From assembly GCF_000213175.1 (NCBI RefSeq), contig NW_009799179.1, positions 2,569,153 to 2,608,253 of the forward strand: a stretch of 39,101 bases of DNA, in the 5' to 3' direction. The stretch comes from Neurospora tetrasperma FGSC 2508. Taxonomy: Eukaryota; Ascomycota; Sordariomycetes; Sordariales; Sordariaceae. Of the stretch, positions 22,974 through 33,163 are shown piece after piece. Both the position numbers and the translations under genes were made by a program. The notes beneath the pieces were generated by a model that ran no database searches, was not told where the DNA came from, and worked only from the letters and a program-made list of their open reading frames with translations. Positions within the stretch are counted from its first letter, which is position 1; each line of letters starts with the position of its first letter.

Positions 22974-24069
22974 GACTTTGTGTGACAACGCCCTAGTGTC
23001 AAATTCGTAGGAATGCAGGAAGGGACTGCCGGTATATAGCAGACATCATAATGGGAACATACCTCTAGGCTCGAAAGTCCAACATTGCGTACCTTCTCTA
23101 CATCTCCGCAACTCGAACCTTGGCCACTTGCTATCTCTGAATCCCAAACTCTAAACCCCAGATGCAGGTTGTTGGGGTTGAGGGTTGGTTTTGTAGAGTC
23201 TCACGCATAACCCTAACCCCCATCCACAGATTCTAGCCTACTGTGTAGAGGTGGTGCTTGTCTTGTATTACTCGTAAGATTGCCAAGGCCGGGACCATTG
23301 GCGGCAGGCACAGTAGCCGGGGGATAGCAGGGAGAAGCTTCTATACAGGTCCAGCCGCTTGAGTGCCCGCCGAGCGGACTCTTCAGTGCGGCAGTGGGAC
23401 AGCGTCCCTCTTGCGTCACTAGCTTGGGCGCCTTGGGAAATCGATCCAATGCCGAACCATTGATTCAACTTTTGACCTTTCGAAATTAAAGACGGGAAAG
23501 GTTTCATTCACTCTTCTACCGCTTGTCTTTACTGCCGCAGAATATTCCCCATTATTAATCGGCTACCAGAAACCAGTTCGCCACAATATCTTTTTCTATC
23601 AACTACGCCCTCGAATCCGAAAGCACCATCGAGCTGCCGCCGCCAAACGAGCCCGACCAGGACCCCCACCTCTCCGTGGCCTCGAACATCCCTCCTCTCC
23701 GCCAGCTTTAAGTCACTGCGCGTGCGCTGTACAACATTAGTCGGTGCAGTCACAGCTTCGCGTTACGATAGCGCATCCTCAAAATTACAAGCAGATCGAT
23801 AGATTCACCTTCCCGCATCCGACCTCGACTGCCTGCCCTCCAACTCAGTCCTTTCCCCATTTCTTCCCGTTTCGCATCAGCTCCAGCTGCCAGAGACCAA
23901 CGTCTTGTCCCCTCTTCCTGACAACTCTCAACTCAAGATCCGGCACCGGGCTCTCGCGTACTGCATTTCGTTTATTTGGGAAGCTCCTGTTGACAGGACC
24001 CCCCTGGCCTTCTCCCAACCCTCTACGACCATCCCTTCGAACGCCATCACTCAACCAACGGTCTTCGCG
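22974..24069. other. ECM29 3' flank and UBX-gene promoter/leader
   Basis: The left part is the presumed 3' UTR of ECM29. At about 23571-23711 a plus-strand frame without an ATG has strongly C-biased codons and ends in TAA; it resembles a terminal exon. From 23790 to 24069 the DNA is CT-rich and is probably the leader of the UBX gene. The frame is open upstream of 24070 to an ATG at 23905, but those 55 codons encode leader-like low-complexity sequence, so I place the start at 24070. Confidence 0.45.
23571..23711 (+). other. Orphan exon-like open frame (uncertain)
   Basis: The frame runs from just after a possible acceptor (CTACCAG, ending at 23569) to TAA at 23709-23711. Its middle reads STIELPPPNEPDQDPHLSV and nearly every codon ends in C or G. 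There is no ATG, and I found no convincing upstream exon or branch site. It may be the 3' exon of an undetected small gene, a gene remnant, or chance. Confidence 0.25.
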
Positions 24070-25822
24070 ATGGCTGATTCAGAATCTATCGCGAACTTTG
24101 CGAGCATCACCGGGGCCAACGACACAGCTGCCAGGCGCATGCTGGAGCTGTGCGGCGGTGATCTGGAGCAAGCCATCCAGCTCTGGTTTGCCGACGAAGA
24201 GCTCCAACGTACCCTTTCCAACCCCGCGACAGAGACAGCTCCCGCTGCCGCTTCTCGATCTGCTGGCGCCTCTCGCTCGTCAAGCCGGCCCAGCCGGCCC
24301 AATGTCGGCCGTGAGGACGCTGCCGGTATTATTCACATCGACTCCGACGACGATGATATCCAAATGACGGAAGACGATGACCTAGGACAATTCGACGACT
24401 CGGGCGATGAGGCGACGAGGGCGGCCACCATTGCTCAGAGGGCTCAGGAGGAGGAGGATGCCGCCATGGCAAAGAGACTACAAGAAGAGATGTACGGCGG
24501 TGGTGGATCCGGAGCTGGAGGTCCAAGCGGTGAGGACGACGTTCGTGCCCCCATGGCCCGAACGACAGAGACTCTCGTTGCCCCAGGAGGCTTCGGCGGA
24601 GACGACGAAGAGATGTTTGAGCAGTTTCGGCTGGAACAACAGAGGGTGAGGCAAGCTCGGGGTAAGTTTCCACAAGTTCCAAGGCACTGTTCCATGTTAT
24701 GCTAACACGCTTTCAGCAGGGCGGCCCCATAACCCGTTCGCACAGCCCACTGTTTGGGATCAGCCTCCCGATCCCATTCCCGGCTCCGCTGCCGGTGGTG
24801 TGGTTTCTCCCCCGACAGGAACTGCCTCAACGCGGGCTGGCCGTCTGGCAGAGCTTTTCCGTCCCCCGTACGAGTTGATGGCACATCTTAGCTGGGATGA
24901 AGCGCGTGACGAGGGCAAGGAGGAGAAGAAGTGGATCATGGTTAATCTCCAGGATATGGCTGATTTCAACTGCCAGGCCCTCAATCGAGACATTTGGAAG
25001 GATGAGCCAATCAAGGAGCTCGTTAAGCACAACTTTGTCTTCTTGCAGTACGACAAGACCGACCGCTCAGCCGAGCAGTACATTTCGTTTTACTTCCCGA
25101 ACCAGACACACGAAAATCCTCAAAACTATCCCCATGTCTCCATTATCGATCCCCGCACAGGCGAGCAGGTCAAGGTGTGGAGCGGCGTTCCGTTCCCCAA
25201 ACCGCTGGAGTTTCATGCTCAGCTGGCCGAGTTCCTGGACAGGTACAGCTTGGAGGCTCACGCTAAGAACCCCGTCCTCAAGACAAAGCAGCCCAAGCAG
25301 GTGGTGGATGTGGACAGGATGACGGAGGAAGAGATGCTTGAGATGGCACTTCGCAACAGCCTCGAGAACGGAGGCAATGGCAGCTCTTCAGCGCCCAAGG
25401 TCCACGACCCTGATGCGCTTACCAGGCCGACAGACTCCACCAAGGGCAAGGAGCGAGCCGATGAAGAGCCCGCTGAGGCGGCTCCTGAGCCTGAACCTGA
25501 GACTCCCTCCACCGAGAACTCCGTTTTTGCTCAGATCGCCTCGGACCGACCGCATGTCGAGCCCCCCATCGACCCCGCCACGGTGACGAGACTGCAGGTC
25601 CGCAATCCCCCGCAGCGCATCATTCGCCGATTCAGACTTGACGAACCCGTTCGCCGTATCTACGAGTGGCTTAAGGCCGAGCCCCTGCCGGGCAAGGAGG
25701 GACTCGAGTTTGAGCTCAAGTCTATGCCCGGAGGCGTCAACCTGCTTGATGTTATTGATGAAACGATCAAGGAGGCCGGTCTGGCTAATGGTACTGTCAT
25801 GGTTGAGTTCATTGAGGAATAG
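24070..25822 (+). CDS. UBA-UAS-UIM-UBX protein, Ubx5/UBXN7-type Cdc48 cofactor
   Basis: Two exons, 24070-24661 and 24720-25822, give 564 residues (565 if the upstream of two tandem acceptors is used). Domains in order are a UBA-like fold at residues about 4-46 (ITGANDTAARRMLELCGGDLEQAI), an acidic SDDDDIQMTEDDD stretch, a thioredoxin-like UAS domain at about 238-376, a UIM at about 397-414 (TEEEMLEMALRNSLE) and a C-terminal UBX domain at about 484-564. This order is that of yeast Ubx5 and human UBXN7, which bind ubiquitylated substrates through UBA/UIM and dock on Cdc48/p97 through UBX, often at cullin-RING ligases. The UBX loop between strands 3 and 4 reads SMPGG rather than the classical FPR, so Cdc48 contacts may differ. 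The gene lies 1.1 kb after ECM29 on the same strand, a possible functional pairing. Confidence 0.93.
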
Positions 25823-27590
25823 GATAGCCATGAGCCTGTTGACGAACTCACACGCAAGATGGGTAGGCCCGGGTGGATGGATGACTAGAGATGGCTTTAT
25901 TTCTAGACGGGTTATTATACCTTTTTACAGCACAAGGAAGGATATATCGTTTTGTTTGTCCGCACAGCGGGGAATTGGCGTCACTGGGAGGACTTTTGGA
26001 AGGTATACAATTGGGAGGACAAAGCAGACGTCTCACAGCTGAAGAGAACAGAAAGAGGACAGAAGAAGGAAACAAGGCGCATCATGGGTCATAACATTAC
26101 TTGGCTTTCTGTATCTTGTTGCTTTGATTACCCCTCTTCTAGCGTGGTTATACGTATATCTAGGGTACACGCAAAACGATAGATGACTCAAGGTACCACT
26201 TCTTCTGTCCAAAAGGCGTCCCCTGTTAGCAGAGGTAGTCCATCACCAGTCATGCAGCATCTGCTGTGGTGGCTGCCCCATGGTGGTGAGGAAGTGGAAT
26301 GCGCCGGCGTGCACGGTTACCCCACAAAAACCACACGGGTAGGCAAGGTCAAAGCTGCAAGCGTGCGACGAAGTGTCACTGCTGCAGGGCAGGGCAGGGC
26401 ACCCCTCTGATAATTGTTAGTGCATGCATGTCGTTGACCCCCGCATGTGAATGTTTTGCACGTTCCTTAACCGACACCTCATGTCCTCATGCTGTGGCCT
26501 ACAAGAAGATAGAACTGAAAAGAAGTGGAACACGAGGAAGAAGAGATCGGCCTTGCAAGACGCGAACTTGTATTTTGTAGATTTTGACTCATGATGCCCA
26601 TCGCATGCGAACACCTCAAGCGGTGGTGCTTTATACCTGCCCTACGAATGAGGTTCCGCTCCTCAGCCAGGATCCCAGAATCCCAGACGTTGCTTCGGTA
26701 TTTTGTATGGCACTACATACATACACTATCTGGCTGCCCTCCCTCTCTCCGTTCCCAAGAGATTTCTGCGCGTTCCTGATCGTCCAGTCGATTGACGAAT
26801 GGGAGGAATGCTCCGTCTGTGTAATTTGGATGAAGGAAATCGAGCATCTTGGCTTGGTTCCTTCCACGGTTGTTGATTCGTGAGCTACGTACCGCGCTAC
26901 AGGTACAGTACCTGCTGGTGAGACACTCGGCGCTGAACACAGTGCGCGTGGGGAGGGATCCATTCTCCCAAACATGGAGCGGGCTGGGATCGCCATTTCT
27001 TAGGTAACCTTCGCGGATCCGTCCCCTGCCTCCATTCAACTTCCAGTGCAGTGTAAACATCGGACACCTCCTTCCAAAGTCCCAATTCCTTCATTCAGAT
27101 CGACCTTGCTCACATTTTTGCGCTTGCGCCCTCCAACCTCCAGTATTCTTCCTCTCTAGCATCCGACCGACTCCTCGCGTGACTGAACTCCCCAGACTGC
27201 TTCGCGACACTCCGAGTCGTCCTTGGAACTGTGGCGGTCATCGGGGCTGACCTGGTCCCGCCAATTGTTCGAGCTTCCCCTTGCTCAGTCCCCCGTGTCC
27301 CGGCTGCACCTACAGACTGGACCAGAGCATCATCCTAGTCACCGTTCGCTCCCGCCCTTGATCGCCCTCTCCTGCCTCGTAGCCCTACGACTTGTGCTTC
27401 TCGTCGCGCATCTTGCCCACTGCAATAATCCTTTGCGACCTTCGAGCGACATCCCACCACGAGATCCGACCCAATTGGCGCACTGTTGTGTCCCAGGCAA
27501 ATCAACCAACCCATGCGACCCTCGTTCGCCTGCACCGCCGTCTGAGATAGAACCACCTCGCCCCTCCGCACGACTCACGTTACGTACGCC
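25823..27590. other. UBX-gene 3' flank and kinase promoter/leader
   Basis: No supported gene. The first few hundred bases are the presumed 3' UTR of the UBX gene. A near-palindrome, CAGGTACAGTACCTG, lies at 26900-26914. From about 27090 to 27590 the DNA is C-rich and purine-poor, consistent with a long kinase leader, and it includes one short upstream frame. Confidence 0.45.
27513..27545 (+). promoter_or_regulatory. Upstream open reading frame in the kinase leader
   Basis: An ATG at 27513 opens a 10-codon frame closed by TGA, 45 bp before the kinase ATG at 27591. It is the only ATG I see in the roughly 500 bp of C-rich leader. If the leader is transcribed from upstream of it, this uORF could lower or condition kinase translation. 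Confidence 0.45.
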
Positions 27591-30236
27591 ATGGCCGACC
27601 GCGAATATGACGAGCACGAGGGATCTGTGGACCCCGAACTCCTATACACCAAGGAATTTTGTATAGGTTGGTTCACCGAGCGTCCAATACGCCCATGGCC
27701 CTCGGCGCCATTCAAGCGGCGGTTGCTGACCAGTAGACCGTGATTTGCAGGTGGAGGTAGTTTCGGCAAGGTCTTCAAAGGGTACCCTACCTATCCCACG
27801 TCTCTCCCGCCATGCTCTCGCAGCGTCGCATACTAATCTCTCTACCCAAAATCCAGTTTCGACAAACGGAGTGGCCAGGCAGTAGCTATCAAGGTTATCG
27901 ATATTGAAAGCGCCGAGGACGAAGTAGAAGACATTATCCAGGAGATCGCCATCCTTTCCGAGCTACAGTCGCCCTACGTTACCAAATACTATGGTTCTTA
28001 CGCCAAAGGCGCCGAGCTATGGATCGTCATGGAGTTTTGCTCGGGGGGTAGCTGTGCCGATTTGATGAAGCCAGGTCTGATTGGGGAAGACTACATCGCC
28101 ATCATCGTTCGTGAACTGCTGCTGGGGCTGGACTATTTGCACCAAGACAAGAAGCTACACCGCGATGTCAAAGGTAAGGGACAGCAACTGGCAAATGCAC
28201 ATGTCCCGTTAAACAGCTTTTGCTAACCGCTAGTAGCTGCCAACATCCTCCTTGCTGCCAATGGCCAGGTCAAGCTAGCTGATTTTGGTGTTTCCGGTCA
28301 GCTATCCGCGACCATGACCAAGAAAAACACATTTGTCGGCACCCCATTCTGGATGGCCCCCGAGGTAATCAAGCAAAGCGGCTACGATCACAAGGCTGAC
28401 ATCTGGTCGTTGGGCATCACGGCCCTTGAGCTCGCCAAAGGAGAGCCACCCTATGCCGATATCCATCCCATGAAGGTGCTCTTTCTGATTCCCAAGAACC
28501 CGCCCCCACGCCTGGAAGGCAACTTCAGCAAGGGATTCAAGGACTTCATCGAGTTGTGCTTGCAGCGTGACCCCAAGGAAAGGCCAACGGCAAGAGAACT
28601 TCTCAAGCATCCCTTCGTTCGGCGGGCAAAGAAGACGAGCTATCTGACGGAGCTCATCGAGCGTTACAACCGGTGGGCGGCTACGCACAAGCAAGATGAC
28701 GAGGAGTACCATGAGCCGGAGGAGAACAACTATGTTGAGCAACGGAAGCATATCAATGAGGACATGTGGGACTTTGGCACAGTGCGGCTGGTTAGTGACC
28801 GCGGCGGTGTTGTTCACAGGCCCGGCATGTTGAACCCGATGGACGAGTCGACACTCAATGCGAGATCTTCGAGAGCTAATGAGAGCGCGGATAACCGGGA
28901 CGACTGGAGGAGAGAATCTAGCCAAGCGACATCCAAACTTGCAGTTGACACCAGTGGGACGGGCACCGCGAGGCAACCATCACCTGCGAGGAAACCTGTA
29001 GGAACGCCGAGCACAGCGATGCCGCCGCCTCCGACCAGAGTCCTTGTGCCTAGTTCGCCTGTCAAGCAGCAGATACAACAACTAGAGCAACAGCAGCATC
29101 AATCGAGGGAATCCGCAACGCCCCGCACATCACTAGCCAGGCCGGTAGCACACACACCATTAGGCAGTTCTCCAGATTATGATCGTGTGCTTCAGGAACA
29201 GTTACGACGGGATATTGGGGGTATGAACCTCGGACCGGCTATCCAGAACAGCACACAGCCACAATCAGCATTCTCTCCATCACAGTACAGCCAACAACCT
29301 ACATCTTCACCGTCAAGAACGGCTGCTGGACCCATGAAGTTGCCCGAGATTCCCCCATACAGAGGAGGACAACAGCAACAGCAACAATCCCCTCAAAAGC
29401 TTACCAACCAGCAAACAAGTCAGCAAGCACCAAACACCAGCAAACCTTTCCAGCAGCAGCAACAGCCTCCCCTCTACCATCAACCTTCGCGTGAATCACT
29501 TTACCGGCAGCAACAGCAGCAACAACCACAGCAGCAACAGCGTCAGCTAAATCACCAGCCATCGCGCGAGCAAGTGTACCAACAACATCAGAGACAGCAG
29601 TCACAACCTACAATGCTCTATCATCAACCTTCGCGCGAGTCATTGTACCAACAGCAGCAGCAACAACAGCATCAACGACGAGATTCACAGTATCAGCAGT
29701 CCTCTGGACAGTATCAACCTAAGAGGTCAAGCTACCATCAGAGTCAAGGGCTGAGCCCCCTAACATCAAAGGAGATGCCACGCTCGTCGCCATCAGGGAG
29801 CCGCATAGTGTCCACCTCGTCCAACCATGGCGGAGCCAGTACACCGTCCTCGTCATCAACATCACTGGCGTTTCCTTCGCCCGATCCGCCTAGTCCCAGC
29901 GGCGAGTTGGACGCCCTTAACGACGTGATTTTCCCTGCGCTAGAGGAGGCGCTCAAACGCCGACAAATCATGCTGCAGCAGACGTACCGACCGGAACCGG
30001 GGTATGCTCCAGCCCCGCCTACTCCGAAGCAGCAGCGTGCTGAGGCAGCCAACGAGAAGATACGCAAGTTGGTGTATAAGCTGGCACATGTGTGCAAGGA
30101 GATTGACCACTACGACAAGGCGGAGCCGGTGGGGATGGGCAAGGATGTTGGTGGGTTTCTGGAGGGACTGTTGGAGGAGATCTTGGTGAGGGTCGAGCCG
30201 CTTGATGTTTTGGGGGAGGATGGGCATGGTGGTTAG
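27591..30236 (+). CDS. Germinal-centre kinase (GCK-III), MST3/MST-1-like Ser/Thr kinase
   Basis: Four exons (27591-27666, 27751-27781, 27857-28173, 28237-30236) give 807 residues. The kinase domain spans about residues 20-268, with the Gly loop GGGSFG at 26-31, Lys48 (VAIK), alpha-C Glu65, HRDVKAAN with Asp139, DFG at 157-159 and the activation segment [12 protein letters not shown] at 173-184. All catalytic residues are present. The segment [16 protein letters not shown] just after the domain is typical of GCK-III kinases (human MST3/MST4/YSK1). In filamentous fungi these kinases act upstream of NDR kinases in septation and polarity; MST-1 of Neurospora is the closest type I can name, but assignment against SID-1/POD-6 needs a tree. 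Residues about 280-680 are disordered and Gln/Ser/Pro-rich, with three [10 protein letters not shown]-like motifs. A conserved helical block ends the protein ([33 protein letters not shown]). A 31-bp exon encodes the end of the Gly loop. Confidence 0.93.
29361..29730 (+). repeat. CAG/CAA-rich coding region with three HQPSRE motifs
   Basis: Poly-Gln runs made of mixed CAG and CAA codons surround three copies of an 11-residue motif: [11 protein letters not shown] at 29472-29504, [11 protein letters not shown] at 29547-29579 and [11 protein letters not shown] at 29616-29648. The codons differ between copies 1 and 3 (CGT/CGC, CTT/TTG), so these are not a recent DNA duplication. Confidence 0.8.
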
Positions 30237-31160
30237 TGAGATGATGCGCGAGGGTTAGGGGTGAATACAGGGGGGCAGGCATGTTTCTGGAGGGGAAATA
30301 GAACTTAATGTATGACCGTCGACGACGATACTATGATGTGTTATGATCAGCATTGGACTGGGTTAGGGAAAACCGAGGCTTTCATCAAGCCGTGTTACCT
30401 ACTGTTATGACCTTGAAAGCATCCGTTATGAAGGGTGTTTTTGAATAGAGTACAGGACTAAGATCTGTGAATGGAAACATGGATTACCATCTGGTGACAG
30501 AAATACATGTTCGGGGTTTTTGCTCTCCTAGTACGAAGCCTAAATCGGGCCCACGTCTTGTAAGACACTCGACACATGGATGGGTTTGTTCAGGCCTCAG
30601 GTCTCAGGCTTGTTATACACTGTCAATCACTCTTGTCTCATCTTTCGGGACCGGACCGGATCTAGTGTTTCTATTTTCCGGTGATCACATTCTGATTCGC
30701 GGCGATCACATGAACCGGATATGTAGAATCCAGTCAATGACCAGTTCGGAAGTGAAAACTTATTGCCTAAGCTTACGACTATGCATGATCACGCTCAACA
30801 GTGGACGCTTCAACTTGTCAACTGACTGATACAGCAAGAGACCCGCCTTCCTACGAGCTTCTTCAGGTTGGGCGATCTTTGTGTGTCCCGACAATGAAGA
30901 AGGATCACTCAAATACCAAGAGTACCTTACTACTACTGGTACTATCCGACGGGGCCATCCAGTAATTCCCAAGCCACTCATATTGTTAGATGGGCAGTTT
31001 AACGAACTGGCAGAAACATGAACACTGCAATGGTCACGCATGCCAGCAGCTGATCTTCATCTTGAGGATGATGTGTGTACGAGAAGAAAATGGCTTTATT
31101 TTTGGGCCACTCAATCGATAGCACCAAGATATTTTTGTTTTCTTGAACAAAATAAAATTG
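30237..31160. other. Kinase 3' flank and intergenic DNA, no gene seen
   Basis: Presumed kinase 3' UTR followed by sequence with no frame having an ATG start and biased codons on either strand. Confidence 0.45.
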
Positions 31161-31188
31161 AAAAAAAAAAAAAGAAAAAAAAAAAAAA
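31161..31188 (+). repeat. Poly(A) tract, A13-G-A14
   Basis: Thirteen A, one G and fourteen A, preceded by another A/T-rich stretch. No target-site duplication or retroelement body is recognisable next to it, so it is more likely a nucleosome-excluding poly(dA:dT) tract or slippage product than a retrotransposon tail. Confidence 0.9.
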
Positions 31189-31267
31189 CATTCTGACGTG
31201 CTGGTAACACGGGATATGATTTGCCATTCCCTTGAAGGGTTCGTTCACATCAGCTGTCACAAACGTA

Positions 31268-31276
31268 GGTAGGTAC
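31268..31276 (+). repeat. Dispersed GGTAGGTAC element, copy 4
   Basis: Exact GGTAGGTAC within GTAGGTAGGTACCC at 31265-31278. It is in non-coding DNA. Confidence 0.6.
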
Positions 31277-31489
31277 CCTTTCCACTGTCACTCGTTACTG
31301 CAGGCCGTGATGAACGTTCACAGTTGGATGGTGTAACATGAAATGAAGAAAAGTTTGAATGAGGCTACATTGATTTCATTCTCAGGCACATGTCGTCGTC
31401 GTCAAAAGGAAGGCGCGCTTGCTATGCTACCACAACAAGACTAAACCGAACCGAACAACATGAATGGCATGATCTCGTCATTTTGCCTA

Positions 31490-31498
31490 GGTAGGTAC
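31490..31498 (+). repeat. Dispersed GGTAGGTAC element, copy 5
   Basis: Exact GGTAGGTAC within CCTAGGTAGGTAC at 31486-31498. It is in non-coding DNA, 222 bp from copy 4. Confidence 0.6.
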
Positions 31499-32106
31499 AT
31501 AAATGACATCCGTCTCCCTTCCCAAATGATAACGTTACTCGAGCCTCCGTCTCTTTTCCTTTCCAAGTAGGTAATCAGAACATCACTAACGAAGAAACAA
31601 CGAACCGGCCAAACCAAACCAAACCTTCAACCAACTACTTAGGGTCGTAGAAAGCGGAACGTGACCTCCACGAGAATAACGCTAAGATCACGACACGCCC
31701 AGAAGACTCTTCGTTGTCTTACTTGAACTGTACGGGAATACGAGATTTCAGTTGTTGGTCCAAGGTAGTATGTACGGGTTCATTCTAGTTTCCGGTTGTT
31801 GTTGGGTTGTTGGTTGTCCCTGCCGCAATTTCCTGTCCGCAGCGCGATCATATCGTGCTTGCCTCACTGTTCGGCTCATCTATGGAAACTACCCCGCTAG
31901 ATGGCACATCCGCACTCTGCCGCGTTTCGTAGTCTTCTATCTTACCTACCTCTACGTGTTGGGGTCGAGCTGACAGTTTTAAGGTGTGGGGAACAGAAAG
32001 ATCGAGATCAGGTGAAAGCAACTGATCCGACCTCAGAAGCCCGGACTGAAATACGTCTTTGGTGGGATACAATCGAACCACCTGGACTCTTCTATTTGAT
32101 GATGGG

Positions 32107-32114
32107 TATATAAA
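32107..32114 (+). promoter_or_regulatory. TATA box of the secreted-protein gene
   Basis: TATATAAA lies about 190 bp upstream of the ATG at 32304 and is the best TATA match on the plus strand near any gene here. The CT/CA-rich leader that follows fits a start site downstream of it. Confidence 0.5.
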
Positions 32115-32303
32115 TTGTCTCGCTACTTCCCACCTATCCTGACGGAATCAGAAGTGCTTCGAATTCTCCAAGCCCAGAGCAACACCCAGGTCCCCTACCT
32201 GCCTACCTAAGGTAGTATACGGCTTTTCAGTCCAGTTTGCTTACCATCTTCAGCATCGTCTTACCTTCCATCAACCTCAAACAGCTTACCCCAAGCTCCC
32301 AAC

Positions 32304-33163
32304 ATGACGAACAAAACCAGCAATCGCTCGGGACTCCTCACCGGCCTCTTCCTCCTCCTCCGCTCAGTGGCCGCCTCCCCCGTTCCTGCTTCATCGGCAT
32401 TCGGTCCCGTCGTCTTAATCCAGCAGTCCCCCAACCTCAACTCAAATCACGCCATGACCGCCTCCTCCTTTTCCACCGACGACAACCTCCCTGCAGGCTG
32501 TACCAACACCTCTCTCCACGGATTCCAATGGACCGTGTCCGACTTTCACTACTCCTCCTCTCTGACCTACACCACGCCTTCGCACCGCATCAACGGCGCC
32601 ACGGTCCGGTTTAATCTGACTAGTAACGCGTTGCCGGAGCTGAATGTGTACTGCGATGCTTATAGCAGTGATTTTTCGGATCCGTTTTATGGGCAGAGGG
32701 TATATGATTGTACGACTGTGGTGAATTCAACTTCAGGTGCAAGTGACGGGAGTGAGGGAGGAGAGTGGGGTGGAGTGTCGGCTGGGGCAGGACAAATCCA
32801 AACGCAGTTTCGGTATTGGAAGAGTAGTCAGAGTGTGGAAGTGAGGCAGACTTGGGCGTGTGATGATTTGGAGGGGCCGGGGAACATGTAAGTTCTAGCA
32901 GCTGCTCCCTCTCTTTCTCTTGCCTGCTCACCAGATTGAAAATCACTAGAATAAAGTATGTGCTAACATCAACGAACGAACTCCCCAGGGCCATATTCTC
33001 GGCCAACGGCACTTCGGCCGCGCAGACGCCCAACTGCACCTTCGAAGAGCACCAGACGCCTCCCGCCGAGTGGAAGAATGGCGATACCTACTACTGGAAT
33101 GTCCAGGCTTGCACTCTGTCCGAGTTCTCGTTTGCGCCGTCGGAGCTTCAGGTGTTTGCATAG
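32304..33163 (+). CDS. Small secreted cysteine-containing glycoprotein, unknown function
   Basis: Two exons, 32304-32887 and 32989-33163, give 252 residues. The 101-bp intron has GTAAGT, a TGCTAAC branch site and CCCCAG, and splits codon Met195. Residues 1-24 form a signal peptide: Lys/Arg, a Leu/Phe-rich core (LLTGLFLLL), then SVAAS with likely cleavage near 24/25. The mature part has exactly six cysteines (66, 117, 136, 186, 211, 236), enough for three disulfides, and five N-glycosylation sequons (Asn68, 104, 141, 201, 210). Nothing suggests a GPI anchor or membrane span. The layout, with an aromatic-rich WTVSDFHYS segment and ATVRFNLTSNA, resembles small secreted proteins widespread in Sordariomycetes, some of which are host-interaction or cell-wall proteins. 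No enzyme motif is recognisable, so function is not assigned. Confidence 0.85.

Larger units (their letters stand above)
31189..32303. other. Intergenic DNA and promoter of the secreted-protein gene
   Basis: No gene is supported. It holds two copies of the GGTAGGTAC element and a related CTACCTGCCTACCTAAGG run at 32195-32212. The last 100 bp are the leader of the secreted-protein gene. Confidence 0.45.

Noticed and set aside
23905-24069. 55-codon N-terminal extension of the UBX protein
   Set aside because: It is CT-rich leader-like sequence; the ATG at 24070 starts directly on the UBA-like domain.
27223-27666. 147-codon frame overlapping the kinase start
   Set aside because: It starts at TTG in C-rich leader and overlaps exon 1 of the kinase in another frame.
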